This document shows, one piece after another, positions 43,838 to 54,973 of a DNA stretch of 64,000 nt (the first letter of the stretch is position 1; each line of letters starts with the position of its first letter). A model generated the notes under the pieces. That model made no database searches. It was not told the origin of the DNA and saw nothing but the letters and a program-made list of their open reading frames with translations. The DNA is from Lentinus brumalis. Its lineage: Eukaryota > Basidiomycota > Agaricomycetes > Polyporales > Polyporaceae. The translations under genes were made by a program, and so were the position numbers. The stretch lies in assembly GCA_001792895.1 (NCBI GenBank), contig MARA01000001.1, forward strand, positions 3,777,265 through 3,841,264. Reading direction: 5' to 3'.

Positions 43838-44737
43838 ATGCATCACTACTGTGCCATCTGCAAGTCGCCTTTCATGACGGATAGCGGAAACGCAGCAGAA
43901 GTGGTAGCAACTGCATGTGGTAAGGTCGCCACTTACACACGCCACTGGTGTCTGATACAGAGCAGGACATGTCTTCCACCGTGACTGCGCCGAGAGGCAC
44001 ATCTTACTGAAGGAACCCCGCTGCTTTCTTTGCGGGAAGCCGACGTCAGCAAGTGCGCTGCATAAGGTATTCTTCAGCTACGAGGAAGGAGAATATGATC
44101 ACGAGTTGTCTGCCATCGTCCAGAGGTGAGTAGTGTTATACCACGGACAGTCCCACAGCTCACGCAACGCCAGTGGGACCAACTGGATGGCTCCGAACGC
44201 CCCACTCCCTGTGGACGGCCTGCAGAGAGAGATAAGCGCCCTTCGCGAGGAGCATGCCTTCAACCAAGAAGAGATCAGTCGGTTGGACAAGCAGTGGGCG
44301 AGCGCGCAAGGACTCGCCGAGCTCTATAATGATCGCTTGGCTCGCCTTGACCGGCTCACAGAAGAGACCAACAAGCAATACGTGCGTGCGAAGGAGGCTC
44401 TCGCCAAGAAGGTATGTAAACCGCACTGTTCCAACCACAATGCTCACAAGCCGCTGGGTCGGGGGAGTAGGCCAGCGAGCAGGGAGAAGCGGGAGAAGCA
44501 TGATATCATGGTGAATTGGGATATCGAATGGGGAGAGGATTTATATGCATACCCGCGTTGCATCGAGACGTGTGCGCCCCATGCTTAGAGGAGTCCTTAG
44601 CTGTCGCAACGTTCGAAGAGCTCAGTCAGCGGTTGCTACTGGGGCGCGAGAAAACAGCGATGGGTTCGACGAACGAGCGAGAGGACAAGCAAGGATGGGG
44701 GAAGCACAAGCAGGAATATATGCCAGAGGTAGACTGA
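43838..44737 (+). CDS. RING-finger protein with coiled coil
   Basis: The ATG at 43838 opens MHHYCAICKSPFMTDSGNAA and EVVATACG. An intron (gtaagg..gcag) joins to HVFHRDCAERHILLKEPRCF and LCGKPTSASA, completing a Cys/His pattern C-x2-C..C-x-H-x2-H..C..C-x2-C of a RING-H2 finger. A second intron leads to a predicted coiled coil (LQREISALREEHAFNQEEIS, DKQWASAQGLAELYNDRLAR, LDRLTEETNKQYVRAKEALA). The RING plus coiled coil suggests an E3 ubiquitin ligase of the short mushroom type. The C-terminal exon is uncertain: two frames are open from about 44590, one stopping at 44737 and one at 44814. No target can be inferred. Confidence 0.65.
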
Positions 44738-45767
44738 GATATGGCTCTAGCGCGCGCGATTCGGACGCGGATGATCATGCATCATTGGATACTAAGATCA
44801 ATAAGAGCGGATAAGTTCGTGAAAGTCACAGGCGCCGACGTCTCGATCAAACTTCACACTGGTGCCCTTCGATCTTGTCCCCGCACCACCTCCTCGCCTG
44901 CGCAAGTGTGCGGGCTGGCACACGTAACGTTGGTTGGCGCCTCAAAATACCTTCCTCCTCCAATTCTCTTCGCGTATACGTCTCATGCTGGCAGAGCTCA
45001 ACTCAGGCGCTCAATTCAGGATCCTTCCGCGATGGCTAGTGGTCGCCAGAACCGCTCAGAATCCAGGGGACTGCGGAAGTAGCTCGTGCAGCCCGCGAGT
45101 CTGCTTCCTGTCGGGCGAAGTCCCTCGACGGATCGTTCGGTGCGTCTGGGATATCCTTCAATGTGCACTTACCTGGTGGTAGCCGCATCGCTCGCTCGAT
45201 CCCGGTACCTGTTGTGCGTAGTGGATATCCTGGACGATCTCCCCCGTAAGTTTGTCTTCGTGCGGTATGATCTTTGGAGTTGACCCAGCGCGATATCAAC
45301 ATGTCTTCGTCACGTCGGGCGCAGGTGCCATTCAGCCCTATCCCTATATATCAAGCTTCGCAATACCTGCATGTGGTCTTGCGGCTACCGGCCTAACGAT
45401 ACTGTGGAAGCGATACCAGCTCGGGAACATGGTATGCGTGCGCACTAAACGAGCCAGAGTTCCCAGGTCTCGCAGGTGAGTAATCGTTGTAATAATGCCG
45501 AAGACCGCAAATTGGGCGATGCCCCTTTCCATATCACCCTCCTTCCTTCCCGCCTCTCCCTTCTTACTCGTGCAACGTCGTTCATAGATACCTGGTTATG
45601 CGACGCCTGGCGCTCTAGTCAGATGACTCAATTCACACCTACGACAGTTCGCACGACCGCGGACGTCAGCGATACTAATACCAGATCGACTCTACATCGA
45701 CTACCCTCCTATCGCTCTTCTCTCCCCTCCTCGACACGCGGCTGCTCCATTAAATGCTGCCTCTCTC
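44738..45767. other. Intergenic, nothing recognised
   Basis: Short ORFs only. Good splice-like signals occur but I could not assemble a protein with a recognisable core. Confidence 0.35.
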
Positions 45768-46622
45768 ATGCGCAAGAGGAAGAGTACGCTCGTGCCCGCG
45801 CGTTCCGCCCCCTCCAAGCGTGTAACGCTCAAGAGGGCTGAGCGTGCTAGAAATCTCGTACTCGGGAGAATGAACCTGAAGATGATGGTCCCCACGAGTC
45901 TCCGCCGCGAAGAACACGCCGATGGAGGTCATTCTTGGCTTCCAACTCCAGTAAACCGCCGTGCCCGCACTATCGCTCTTGCTTACTAGCTTGCGTTCGT
46001 CAGCTACGAGAAGGCATATTGCCTCTTCCCGCAGGCGACACCCGAAGAACGCCGCACGCTCCTCTCGACTTCCTGTCGCGGCAGAGGCAAACCTTGCATG
46101 GACGGTCTGGTCAAATACCAGATGTGCAGCTTGCAAGCCCTATACGACTTCCCTCAGCACGAGTTTGTGCCGGACCCGACCACGCCCTTCATGCCCGCGT
46201 ACCGCCGCGATCGGCTCTCGGGGGCCGCTGCCTATCTCTACCCCTCGCAGCCGTATATGTTTGACCTGGCCCGCTTTTCTACCTCCACCGTCCTGCGGAG
46301 GACTAAACCAGCCTTCCGTCTCGGGTGGCGCGGGATCGATGACTTCCCGTCGTGGGTCATTCCCCAGCGTGACACCTCCCCGGCGGCGAACTCTGCCACC
46401 CCTGCGCTCACGCACGACCCCGTGTCAGTGTGCAACTGCGAGGTGCGTCACCATCCCAGCTGCGGGCTCGTCATGCACTTCGAGGTCACAACGGGCAAGA
46501 TCTTGCGCTACGGCTATTTGGTCACAGACGAGCAGCTGCTGGCCCACCTCGCGAAGAGCTCAGTGCGCGGGTGCGGGTCGAGGAAGAGAAGGCACTTGGA
46601 GCCGGAGGAGTGGACGTCGTGA
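45768..46622 (+). CDS. Hypothetical protein, Cys/His pair in C-terminal part
   Basis: A 175-codon open frame from 46098 (MDGLVKYQMCSLQALYDFPQ) ends EPEEWTS at 46622. The same frame is open back to about 45990 (AFVSYEKAYCLFPQATPEER). It may be joined by a short intron after SWLPTP to a basic first exon at 45768 (MRKRKSTLVPARSAPSKRVT). Notable parts are LYPSQPYMFDLARFSTSTVL, SVCNCEVRHHPSCGLVMHFE and a basic KRRHLEPEEW end. I do not recognise the family. The implied first intron would be only 39 bases, so the first exon is doubtful. The 46098-46622 part is well supported as coding by length and composition. Confidence 0.45.
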
Positions 46623-47777
46623 GTCTTTCGTTCTACCTGCACTGGTTTCTTCTGCAACAACGCTGATGGATCAATATAGCGCGAGGTAGGGCGTCAGTTT
46701 GGCGTGGGCCTGGCGTGGGGCGGGACGAGGCTGGAGGGCGCGTCTTGTGGGATGTACACAGAGGAGTTTCGTTCAAGTCAGGAGAGCGCAAAAGCTGTAC
46801 ATGTCTATGGTTCTTCACAGTGGTCAAGCAGAATGCACTCTCTCTCATGGCTCCGGGATCTCCACGTCGATGACGTTGATGGTAGAGACGCCTCGCTGGG
46901 GTATTGAGTGATCGCCCAGGGATTGGCTTGCGGTCCGCTGGGGTTATTGAAGCACTTATGATCATGCCGTCGTTCCCAAAGATCGTTCGATTCCAGGTGG
47001 AGGGTGTCCCAGTACGCCCACCTCTGACTGGGACGCGCACGGCACGAAGAAGAGCTGCCGACTGTGAATACGCAGTGTTTAGGGCAAGCCACACCACATG
47101 CTCTCCCCCGCACCTCCCCATGCAAAGATCTAGACCGATACGGCTAGCAGAACGACGGACACGGACGATGTGATGCTCGAGTTTCCTCTCCGGCTCGGAG
47201 AGCGGACGGGTACGTTCCATTCTTCCTCGGTAAGACCCGCAGCCGTTCCACTCGTTACGCGTGCTCTAGCCACATCCGCGGCGCGAACGGTGGGCGAGAG
47301 AGAGCTGTCGTCGTTTGTCACTGTGAAGCTAATGTCGATCGCCGACGCGCTGGGGAGTGGGGAGTTGGTGTGCTGCCCTGGGCTGGCCTCTGCAGGGTTG
47401 TTGTCGACGCGCTGGGGAGGGTCGCGAGCTCTGACAGCGGCGAGGATGTCGGGGTGGACCCACACCGGGGGCTTCGTCGCATCATTAGTACACATGAGCG
47501 AGGATGATGGGGCGTATTAGCATACCACCAACATAGTGCCTGAGATGTACTAGTGGCCGCCCTCTAAGAAGGCGCGCGCACCTGAGTTGTGTCGTCCGGT
47601 GCAGACGTTCTCCATGTTGCGCCTTGCAGCATTGCGAGGGGGTTGCGTGAGGGGAGGCTCGCACATCGGAGCCGGGGAAGGTGGCGGGGACGGCTCATCG
47701 ACCGAGTTGTCGATGACACTCGGGTGGCAGAGACAGTGTTGCTCGCCGACTCGCCGCAGCCTCTGCCGTCTCCACCG
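46623..47777. other. No supported gene; possible LINE 3' UTR remnant
   Basis: Around 47480-47600 the minus strand has words also found in the 3' UTR of the LINE fragment at 28742-28888, notably agagggcggccac and a catgtgta..gcgacg segment. A decayed LINE tail on the minus strand is possible but no coding end can be read. Confidence 0.25.
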
Positions 47778-48000
47778 TAGTAGCTGGGTGAGTAGGCATC
47801 CTCACAAGTCCACTCGTGAGTGACTCGTACTCGTCACTCATGAGTGATGAAGGATCACCACTCGGACTCGTACTCGCACAAGTACTTCCCACGGGTATAC
47901 CTGCACTCATGAGTGGCATATATTACTTACGAGTGACGAGTATACTTACAAGTCTTCAAACTCACAAGTACTCAGAAGTTACCTGTGAGTACTCATACTA
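47778..48000. repeat. Cluster of short palindromes actcatgagt / actcgtgagt
   Basis: About 220 bases are dense in gagtactc, actcatgagt, cactcgtgagtg and cacaagtactc words in both orientations. Both edges read TAGTA when viewed outward-in, as in hAT termini, but no target duplication is found. Such clusters are typical subterminal regions of hAT-like elements. Confidence 0.5.
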
Positions 48001-48096
48001 GTATGTCACAACCATGCACACCAAGACAGGACATACTAAGCAACTTGGGCCATTCACAGGGCAATATACAGCGGCATACAACAGACAACAGGATAA

Positions 48097-48230
48097 CTAG
48101 TCGAGCTCAACGAGCTCGGGGATATCGGAATCAGAATCACCCTCGGTAGAGTTGGTACCACCCTCTCTGGCACTGCTGAGCATGAACGACCCGAGATGAT
48201 ACACACCAAGGTCTCGGCTATGGGCAATAT
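48097..48230 (-). pseudogene. Possible tail of a hAT-like transposase
   Basis: On the minus strand the frame before the stop at 48097 reads SFMLSSAREGGTNSTEGDSD and SDIPELVELD, an acidic tail like those following HATC domains elsewhere in this window. Nothing upstream can be aligned, so this rests only on composition and the palindrome cluster just beyond. Confidence 0.2.
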
Positions 48231-49049
48231 AGGTGCCTTGTGGCGATGTGGAAGTAATGGTTCCTGGGTGAGCAACAGGTCAGCGGTAGCGTCTTCAACT
48301 TCGAGCATAGACGGGAGGCGAAGGGAGAATTAGACGAAGAGGGACGAGGGACGACGACGGGTTACGGCGAGCGGGCGAACGGCGGACGAGCAGGGAGAAA
48401 AGCGTGAAAGGGGAAGATGCATTGGAGAATGTCTCGCACCTCGTTTATATACAGAGCCGAGGACCCCGCCGACCGTGCTCACAGCCAGGGTCCTACCATC
48501 TCACTGCGTGACAATCGAAAACAAGTACTTCTGGAACATAACATGAGAGAGTGACCGTCCGATGGGAAGACCCGAGCTCCAACGCCGCGCGCCGACCAGG
48601 GTGATATCGAAGGAATGACTCGGCCCGAGACACGTAGCAGACATCATCGAGATGCGCAGACTGTCCCCCTCAGTCGCTGATGAACGTCTACTCGTCGTCT
48701 GCGGCCTACGGTCTCCGACTCGACACATGGCAAGCAACACATCATCGTCGTTTGGGGTAGAGGCGAAGTGGTGAGAGAGAGAGAGAGAGACGGGGATGGG
48801 GAATGAGACCTGTATCGTTCTGGAGCCTGTAGAAGGAAGCAAACAATGGAAGAAAGCTGTCAACCGCAAAACATACATAACGATCTGCAAGAACCATGTT
48901 GGAACATCTGCCTGGCCCGACCGTCCAACCTCGTATCGTCCTCGCAACTTGTAGGACTTGTATCGACCGTCTTGGGGCCAGTTGTCGTTGTCGTTGTCGT
49001 TGTCTTGTCGTCTTGATGAGAAGCATGGCAAACACGTCACCGATACGAC
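48231..49049. other. No gene; two microsatellites
   Basis: A (ga)n run lies at about 48774-48791 and a gttgtc hexamer run at about 48981-49008. The overlapping minus-strand ORFs have no domain. Confidence 0.5.
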
Positions 49050-49099
49050 TAGTGAAAGTCATGGGTGGCAGAAACCCGCGCGGGTGTGCACGGGTTTTG

Positions 49100-49140
49100 C
49101 ACGCGGGTGCGGGTGCGGGTCACGACCTGCCATACCCGTG
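49100..49140 (+). repeat. gcgggt subterminal repeats, left end of hAT
   Basis: Copies of cgggtg / gcacggg lie within 100 bases of the left terminus and are mirrored at 54000-54090. Confidence 0.6.
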
Positions 49141-49467
49141 CACAAACGACACCCGTGACGCCGGTACAGCCACCCGTGCTTCGAATCTCAACCACCGCGC
49201 GCCAGATGGCCAGTGTCTACGGTAAGTCTAGTCCGTCGCATTCCCAAAAAGGTATAAACTATATAGTTCTATGCTCATTTCCAACTCAACCCGCCCTGCT
49301 GATGGGCTTGCCGCACCAGATCTGCCTCAGAATGGCTGCAAGCCTGAGTCTGCCCCTGTCCTTCAAGTATTGCGCACCCGCATGAGTCGTCCGAAAAATC
49401 ACCCACCCACGACACCTGAACCCGTCTTCCCCTCAGCTCCCACCTCAGCTCCCACCTCGCACCCGTG

Positions 49468-52400
49468 ATGCCTGCTTGCAGCGCTACTTCGTCTTCTCGG
49501 GCTCGTGGTAAACGCCCCCAAAGCCCCTCCCCTCCTCCCCCAACAACAAAAAGCAGAAGCGTTCGCGCACGACGGCCTCCAAGTCGAGCGCGAAGGCTCC
49601 GAAGCTCGCACCAGCGCTTCGTGCTAAGACGCCAGCCGCAAGGCCATCAGCCCGGTCCGAGCCAGCCTCCGCAGCCCAGAGCAAGACAGGCGCGACTGCC
49701 GGGCCCTCCACGGAACGCGCGAGGCATCAGACATCCGTGCGGACGGAAGAGGAGGAGGAGGCGGAGCTCCAGTCTCAGGGCTTCACCATGCTCGACGGCG
49801 ACGAGCCAGCGGCCACGGCGACAAGGGCAAGGACCGCGATGAGCAAGGCTCAGGGTCAGACAGCGACAGCTCCGAGTCCGAGGACGATGCTGGCGAGGAG
49901 CCCGTGGACTCTGAAGATGAGCTCGGTGAGTTTGCAAGTTGTTCAGATGCTACGAAGTGGCTAATATTAGTACACAGACAACATGATGGAGGATTGGAAC
50001 TCGCCTATCTATGCGTTTTTCGAACCTCGTCCGGACATCGAGTACATCGATGGGTGTCGTACTCACGCCTTCAAGTGCCTGGCCAAAGGTTGCAAGGTAC
50101 GAGTGCGTCGTTACCTCAACAGCAAGGATCGCTCGTCTACTGGGAACCTTCGCCACCATGCGAAGTCGTGCTGGGGTGAGGAGGCAGTCGATGCCGCATG
50201 CGAGGCCGTCCATCTTGCTGAGGCGCGCGAGAATATTGTCGGCTCGATCTTGCGGAATGGCAACATCACCGCGTCGTTCGCCCGGAAGAAAGGCACAGTT
50301 ACCTACAGCCATCGTCAGCATACGAAGGCCGAGACACGCACGGAGATCGTACGTTGGGTCGCCGAGAGCATGCGCCCTTTCAAGATTGTTCGTGATCGGG
50401 CCTTCTTGTCATTGATGAAGACCGGACGGCCAGGCTACTACATCCCTTCGCCCTCAACAGTCGCCCGGGACGTGAAGGTCGTCTTCGCGCGAACGCGGAC
50501 GCGCATTGCCAAGCTGCTGCAGGTAAGAAAGTCAGTACACCTGTGTGCTCGCTGTTACTCATGGACATGTTCTATATACAGGACTATGATGGCGACATCA
50601 ACTTCGCCACCAACGCTTGGACCTCCCCCAACTACCGCGCGTTCGTAGCGATCACCGCCCACTTCATCCATGAGGGCGCACCCATCTCAGTCCTGCTCGA
50701 CCTTGTCGAGGTCGCTCGATCCCACAGTGGTGTCAACCTCGCGCAGGCGTTCGCCGATGTCTTGAAGGAGTACGATATTTCGGACAAAGTACGTCAGCAT
50801 GTCATCGGGGCATTGAAATAACTGTACTGACCATTCTTGATGTGGCAGGTCCTCGCTGTCACCTGCGACAATGCAACAAACAACGACTCCATGGTGGAGG
50901 CGTTGATGAAGCTTCTCCCAGGTTTCCCAGGCGACGTCAACCGGGTGCGGTGCTTCATGCACATCCCCAACCTCGTTGCAAAGAGCCTGATCCGTCAATT
51001 CGAAGCGGAGGCCGACAAGGACGACACCGATGTCGACGCTGATGCTCGTGAGTTGGCCGAGCTGGCCGCGGGCTTGATGCCGACGAAGTTGCCATGCAAG
51101 AGCGGACTGTCGAGGAAGGCAGGGGCGACGACGATCTTGAGGACGACCCCGACGATGAAGTCGATGCGATGGAGGATTTGACAGATGAGGAGCGCACGCA
51201 GTTCCTCGAGGACGTTCGTCCTGTGAAGCTCGTGCTGGCAAAGGTTCGTTCGATTGGGGGATCCTGCTGTGAACATACGGCCCACTTACCGTCCTGTTAC
51301 CAGCTACGCAAGCTCACATTCAAGATCATAAACTCGTCGACACTGCTGCTCCGGCGTGGAAGAAGATCTTGAAGGACCTGAAGTTGCCCGAGAAGATGTT
51401 ACCGCGGGACGTCAAGACGCGGTGGAACTCCACTTACGATATGGCCAGCGAGTGCTTGAAGTACCGCGAGGCTGTCGATCGGTTGTGCGCAGACCAGGCG
51501 AATGGCTTGAGGCAGTACGAGTTGTCGGTGAGAGAATGGGAGATCGTACAACAGCTGCAGGAGGTGTTGAAGGTACGTGGTCCGTGCTCGTGCGTCTGTA
51601 CAAACACTAACCAAAGTTGCACCCACAAACCCATTTTGGGTTGCTGTGTATTCACCCCCGCGACGTCTCTGCACCCTTGTCTCCTGCACGTCAACAATTG
51701 CTAAACGCTCTCGCTCCATCCTCACACAGAAAGACGCGCTCTGATGCCCAGCGGCATCCGCACGCCAAGCTGTACTCAGTAACTTTCGCTGACGACTCCT
51801 CCATACCGCATCACCATAAGTGCGTATCCGATCATCCTGACAGTGTTCTGTACTAACTATACGTTTACCACTACAGTCCTCCATCCCCGCACAGCTCACA
51901 TATTTCAAGAAGCTCCGCTGGACGGAGGCTTGGCAGCGCACGGCGCACGAGCTAATCGTCGACGAGTACAAGACGCACTACGCAGGCCGGGTTCCAGGCG
52001 ATGGGGTCGTGCAGGATGGAGACGAGGTGTCGGGCAACTCGGACGTCGAGGTCTCGACCAGGTACGCACATCCACAAGTCTCTTTCAATTCCTCGTTGAC
52101 GTCCCCTGCCAGGGTGACGTCAACATATTCGACAAGCTTGCATCCGCTGTCCGCTCCTCAAGCCTCTGAGCTCCGCGACGAGCTTGAGCGGTACTCTCTC
52201 CGCCGACCCCGAGCACGCGCCGGACCCCATCCAGTGGTGGTTGGACCGTGTCGCTATCTACCCCAACCTCTCTCGCATGGCCCTCGACTATCTCTCAATC
52301 CCCGGTAAGCCCAAGTCTTGTACGTTTGGCTTGTCCTCATGCTGACGTTGTCCCGTGTTTCAGCCACCTCCGTAGACGTTGAGCGCGTCTTCAGCCGCGG

Positions 52401-52608
52401 CCGTCTTCTCCTCAACCACGTCCGCAACCGGCTCAGTGCGCAGTCCACTCGTGCCCTCCTCTGCCTGAGCGCATGGAGCGAGCTCGGCTTGATCAAGGCC
52501 GAGGACGCGGCGACCGCCGCCCAGCTCGCCGAACTCGACTCTCAAGACTCCGACTTCGAGATGGATGAAGGCTGGGATGCCATCAAGGTCTCTGACCTGA
52601 AGAAGTAG
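49468..52608 (+). pseudogene. hAT transposase (BED finger, DDE core, HATC), frame-damaged
   Basis: The N-terminus is Ser/Pro/Lys-rich, then strongly acidic (SDSDSSESEDDAGEEP). A BED-type finger follows (HAFKCLAKGC..STGNLRHHAKSC, 50060-50175). The RNase-H-like core has GDINFATNAWTSPNYRAFVA, SVLLDLVEVARSHSGVNLAQ, LAVTCDNATNNDSMVEALMK and RDVKTRWNSTYDMASECLKY. The HATC domain is AIYPNLSRMALDYLSIP and, after an intron, ATSVDVERVFSRGRLLLNHV, ending DLKK at 52608. About seven introns have good borders. Frame changes near 49825, 51072 and 52200, with a TGA at 52167, break the protein. The residue expected to be the first catalytic Asp (TDxWT) is Asn here (TNAWT). It is probably inactive. Confidence 0.85.
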
Positions 52609-52770
52609 TAGTTAGTACTTGTGCCCTCCATGTCGTCTAGCCCCCATCCTGTCCTTTGTACGCGCATCCTTACCACGCTAGTTCAATCATCACCTTGCAC
52701 ACACTTCCAATTGAATCCCTCATCTGTCTTGCTGTGATATTAGTAGTTGATCTGAGCTTGAACATGACCA

Positions 52771-53777
52771 ATGCCGTCTCGTCCGCCGTCTCGTCATACC
52801 ACCAAAAGGCTCGCTCAGCCAGCCAATCCACGCCCACATAGGACAGCGGGGTGTCAAAGTTCACGTTCAGCTCACCCGGATGCCCTAAAATTGCATATGC
52901 CGGCATCGACAGACAGCCCAAGCTTGTCCCCAACCATGGCATCCTCGACCCGGGACCCTACGACACGCCCGAACTCTGCTCTTTCGCAGGCTAGCATCGA
53001 CTCTGGCCACTCCACGAGCACAGGGACAGTACCATCCCTCGTCAGCATGTCTCCCAGTGACTTCTCTCCACACGCTTCGTCGCCCATCCTTGCGCCAGAC
53101 GAGTCCGACGAACAAGCCTACCTTAGGCTGCGCCCTATCGACACCTGGTGCGATCCATCTCACCGCTTCCGTCTGTGCACTCGTCCGGCGTACATCAACA
53201 TCGCTGTTCACTATCCAACTCTGCTCGCGGAAGTCGTCGGGCGCTGCTTGATCACATTGGAGGTGATCGCGACGGACACGCCGCTCGGGCGGCAGCAGGC
53301 TATCTCGGTACGTTTCTTTGCCCGTAGGACCCGCTTTGCTCTCCATGCAAACACGCTGCAGGTGCATCTTCCCACTACCCTCAACGCCGCGCGCGCTGTG
53401 CCTGCTGCCGTGTGGCAGACATTCTGGGCCGATATAGTCAACTCCGGCCTGGATGCTTTGCTCACGGCTCAGCAGCGCGGCCTCGTACAAGACATCATCT
53501 TGATCTTCCACCACTACAGCGTTCCGGATCCTGAGGTGTCCGCTACGTGGGACAACTTTGTCCATCGCCTCTACCTTGCTGCGGAAACCGGCGCGGCCTT
53601 TGCGACCCCCGGGGAGGAGGTGCTTCAAGATCTTATCCTGTGGGCGAGACTGCACATCCCAGTAAGTAAATATCTTTGTGCGTTCATTGTTCTATTCTTA
53701 TGTGCTCATTTCAGGACGCGTTTCCGCCGCCGCTGGTGACTACCCTAGTGACACGGACTCAGGGGAAGAGTGGGTGA
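52771..53777 (+). CDS. Second ORF inside the hAT element, unknown protein
   Basis: An uninterrupted frame of 297 codons runs from 52771 (alternative ATG at 52936) to 53661. A 53-base intron with an ideal donor and acceptor (gtaagt..tttcag, 53662-53714) joins LHIP to DAFPPPLVTTLVTRTQGKSG and a stop at 53775-53777. Unspliced, the frame stays open to 53739 and adds a hydrophobic YLCAFIVLFLCAHF. The first 100 residues are Ser/Thr/Pro-rich. The rest looks globular: DEQAYLRLRPIDTWCDPSHR, EVVGRCLITLEVIATDTPLG, WQTFWADIVNSGLDALLTAQ, DIILIFHHYSVPDPEVSATW, DNFVHRLYLAAETGAAF. I recognise no family. It is on the same strand as the transposase, 160 bases behind it and inside the inverted repeats. Unlike the transposase it shows no break. 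Confidence 0.6.
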
Positions 53778-54110
53778 CTGATAGCGGCTCCGAGTCGGCG
53801 TGGTCAGACTCGGAGGGGGTCACACGCGGGATGGATGGACTGCATCTCGACGATTCTGCTGCCAGCGACCAGTAGCTACATATCTAGCTACTTTCATGTC
53901 AAATGTGTTCTTGTAATAAGCCCAATGTGCCATAACCGTGCTACCCTTCCGGCGAGACCCAGGGGTTGTGTGCTCCCACCCATACCCGTCGCACCCGGCG
54001 CTTACACCTCCTACCCGCACCCGTACCCATGTCTGCGGGTGCGGGTGTATGGCGGGTGCGGGTGCCGGTCACGGTGCCGGCACCCATGGGTCCACCCGTG
54101 GTGTTCACTA

Positions 54111-54973
54111 GGCCACAGCCGTATGGGCAACGTCAATGCGTGCCGCATCCTTCGCGACTGGTTTGAACGCGACCCTGACAACCACCTGTACCTCCACTAT
54201 TGCCCGTCTCACTCCGGCATCGAAGAGAACGAGGCGGTCGACGCGGACGTCAAACACACTGCCCGATACACGTCCTGGCGGGATCTCCCGCAGTATCACG
54301 GCACCTTCCCCACATCCCATGCATTCATCAAGCACGCGATCACCGACTACGCGGTGACGCTGTGGCAGCAGGAGGCTGATGCGAACCCTTCGAAGTACTG
54401 GGGCCGCTATCATCTTTCGCATCCCGCCTTCCGGCGATTCCAACACACGGGTGCATTCCCACTCAAATGTCTCGGCGGCAGGCCGACGCTCATCTCGCGG
54501 TTCATCTGCTGCGTCACAGGCCACGCTCCCACAGGCCACTACCAGGATCGATTCCGGTATCACCACGGAGAGCCCACCATGTGCATCTTGCACTCGGGCA
54601 ATTGGGCCTACCACACACGCGAGCATGTGCTCTTCAGGTGTGACTACTATACGCGCCGATACCGTCACTCTTCCATCGAATCCCTCCTCGAATCCCTAGA
54701 CCCCTTTTACGACATTCAACATTTCCTCCTAGATAACCCGACGGCCTTCTCGTGTGAGGACGTGCCGAGTTATATCTAGGAGCCCTCTTCACACTCCTTA
54801 CATTTGCGTTAGCTTGCCACCAGCTGGAATTCGTATATATGTCCGTGGGGCCATTCAAAAACCCATTTCCCCATAGCAGACGGCTGTCAAAACACTGCTT
54901 GTAGTTGTGTAGCTAGTGTATTGTTTGTACGTGTACCGTAGCTACCGCCATATACCCGTGATCTAAAAAAAAA
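54111..54973 (+). mobile_element. LINE 3' fragment with A-tail
   Basis: The frame from about 54113 reads the end of an RNase H (GNVNACRILRDWFERDPDNH, YLHYCPSHSGIEENEAVDAD). It continues with the LINE C-terminal block (WGRYHLSHPAFRRFQHTGAF, LISRFICCVTGHAPTGHYQD, HTREHVLFRCDYYTRRYR) and stops at 54777-54779. A 3' UTR of about 185 bases ends in nine A residues at 54965-54973. It is a different LINE lineage from the copy at 28742-29786. It begins directly at the right terminus of the hAT element, so the hAT probably jumped into it. Confidence 0.8.

Larger units (their letters stand above)
49050..54110 (+). mobile_element. hAT DNA transposon with terminal inverted repeats, two genes
   Basis: The left end reads tagtgaaagtcatgggtgg. 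The right end, on the opposite strand, reads tagtgaacaccacgggtgg; the first seven bases are identical and 15 of 19 match. Both ends continue into gcgggtgcgggtgcgggt-type subterminal repeats (49100-49130 and 54000-54070). Between them lie a hAT transposase and a second ORF on the same strand. The flanking 8 bases (gatacgac and ggccacag) do not match, so one flank was probably rearranged. To the right a LINE coding sequence begins at once. Confidence 0.75.

Noticed and set aside
47778..48000. Complete small hAT-type MITE
   Set aside because: Both edges start TAGTA, but the flanking 8-mers (ctccaccg and gtatgtca) do not match and the inner ends diverge at once.
48501..49062. Minus-strand ORFs over the (ga)n and gttgtc microsatellites
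   Set aside because: Length comes from simple repeats; no domain and no splice support.
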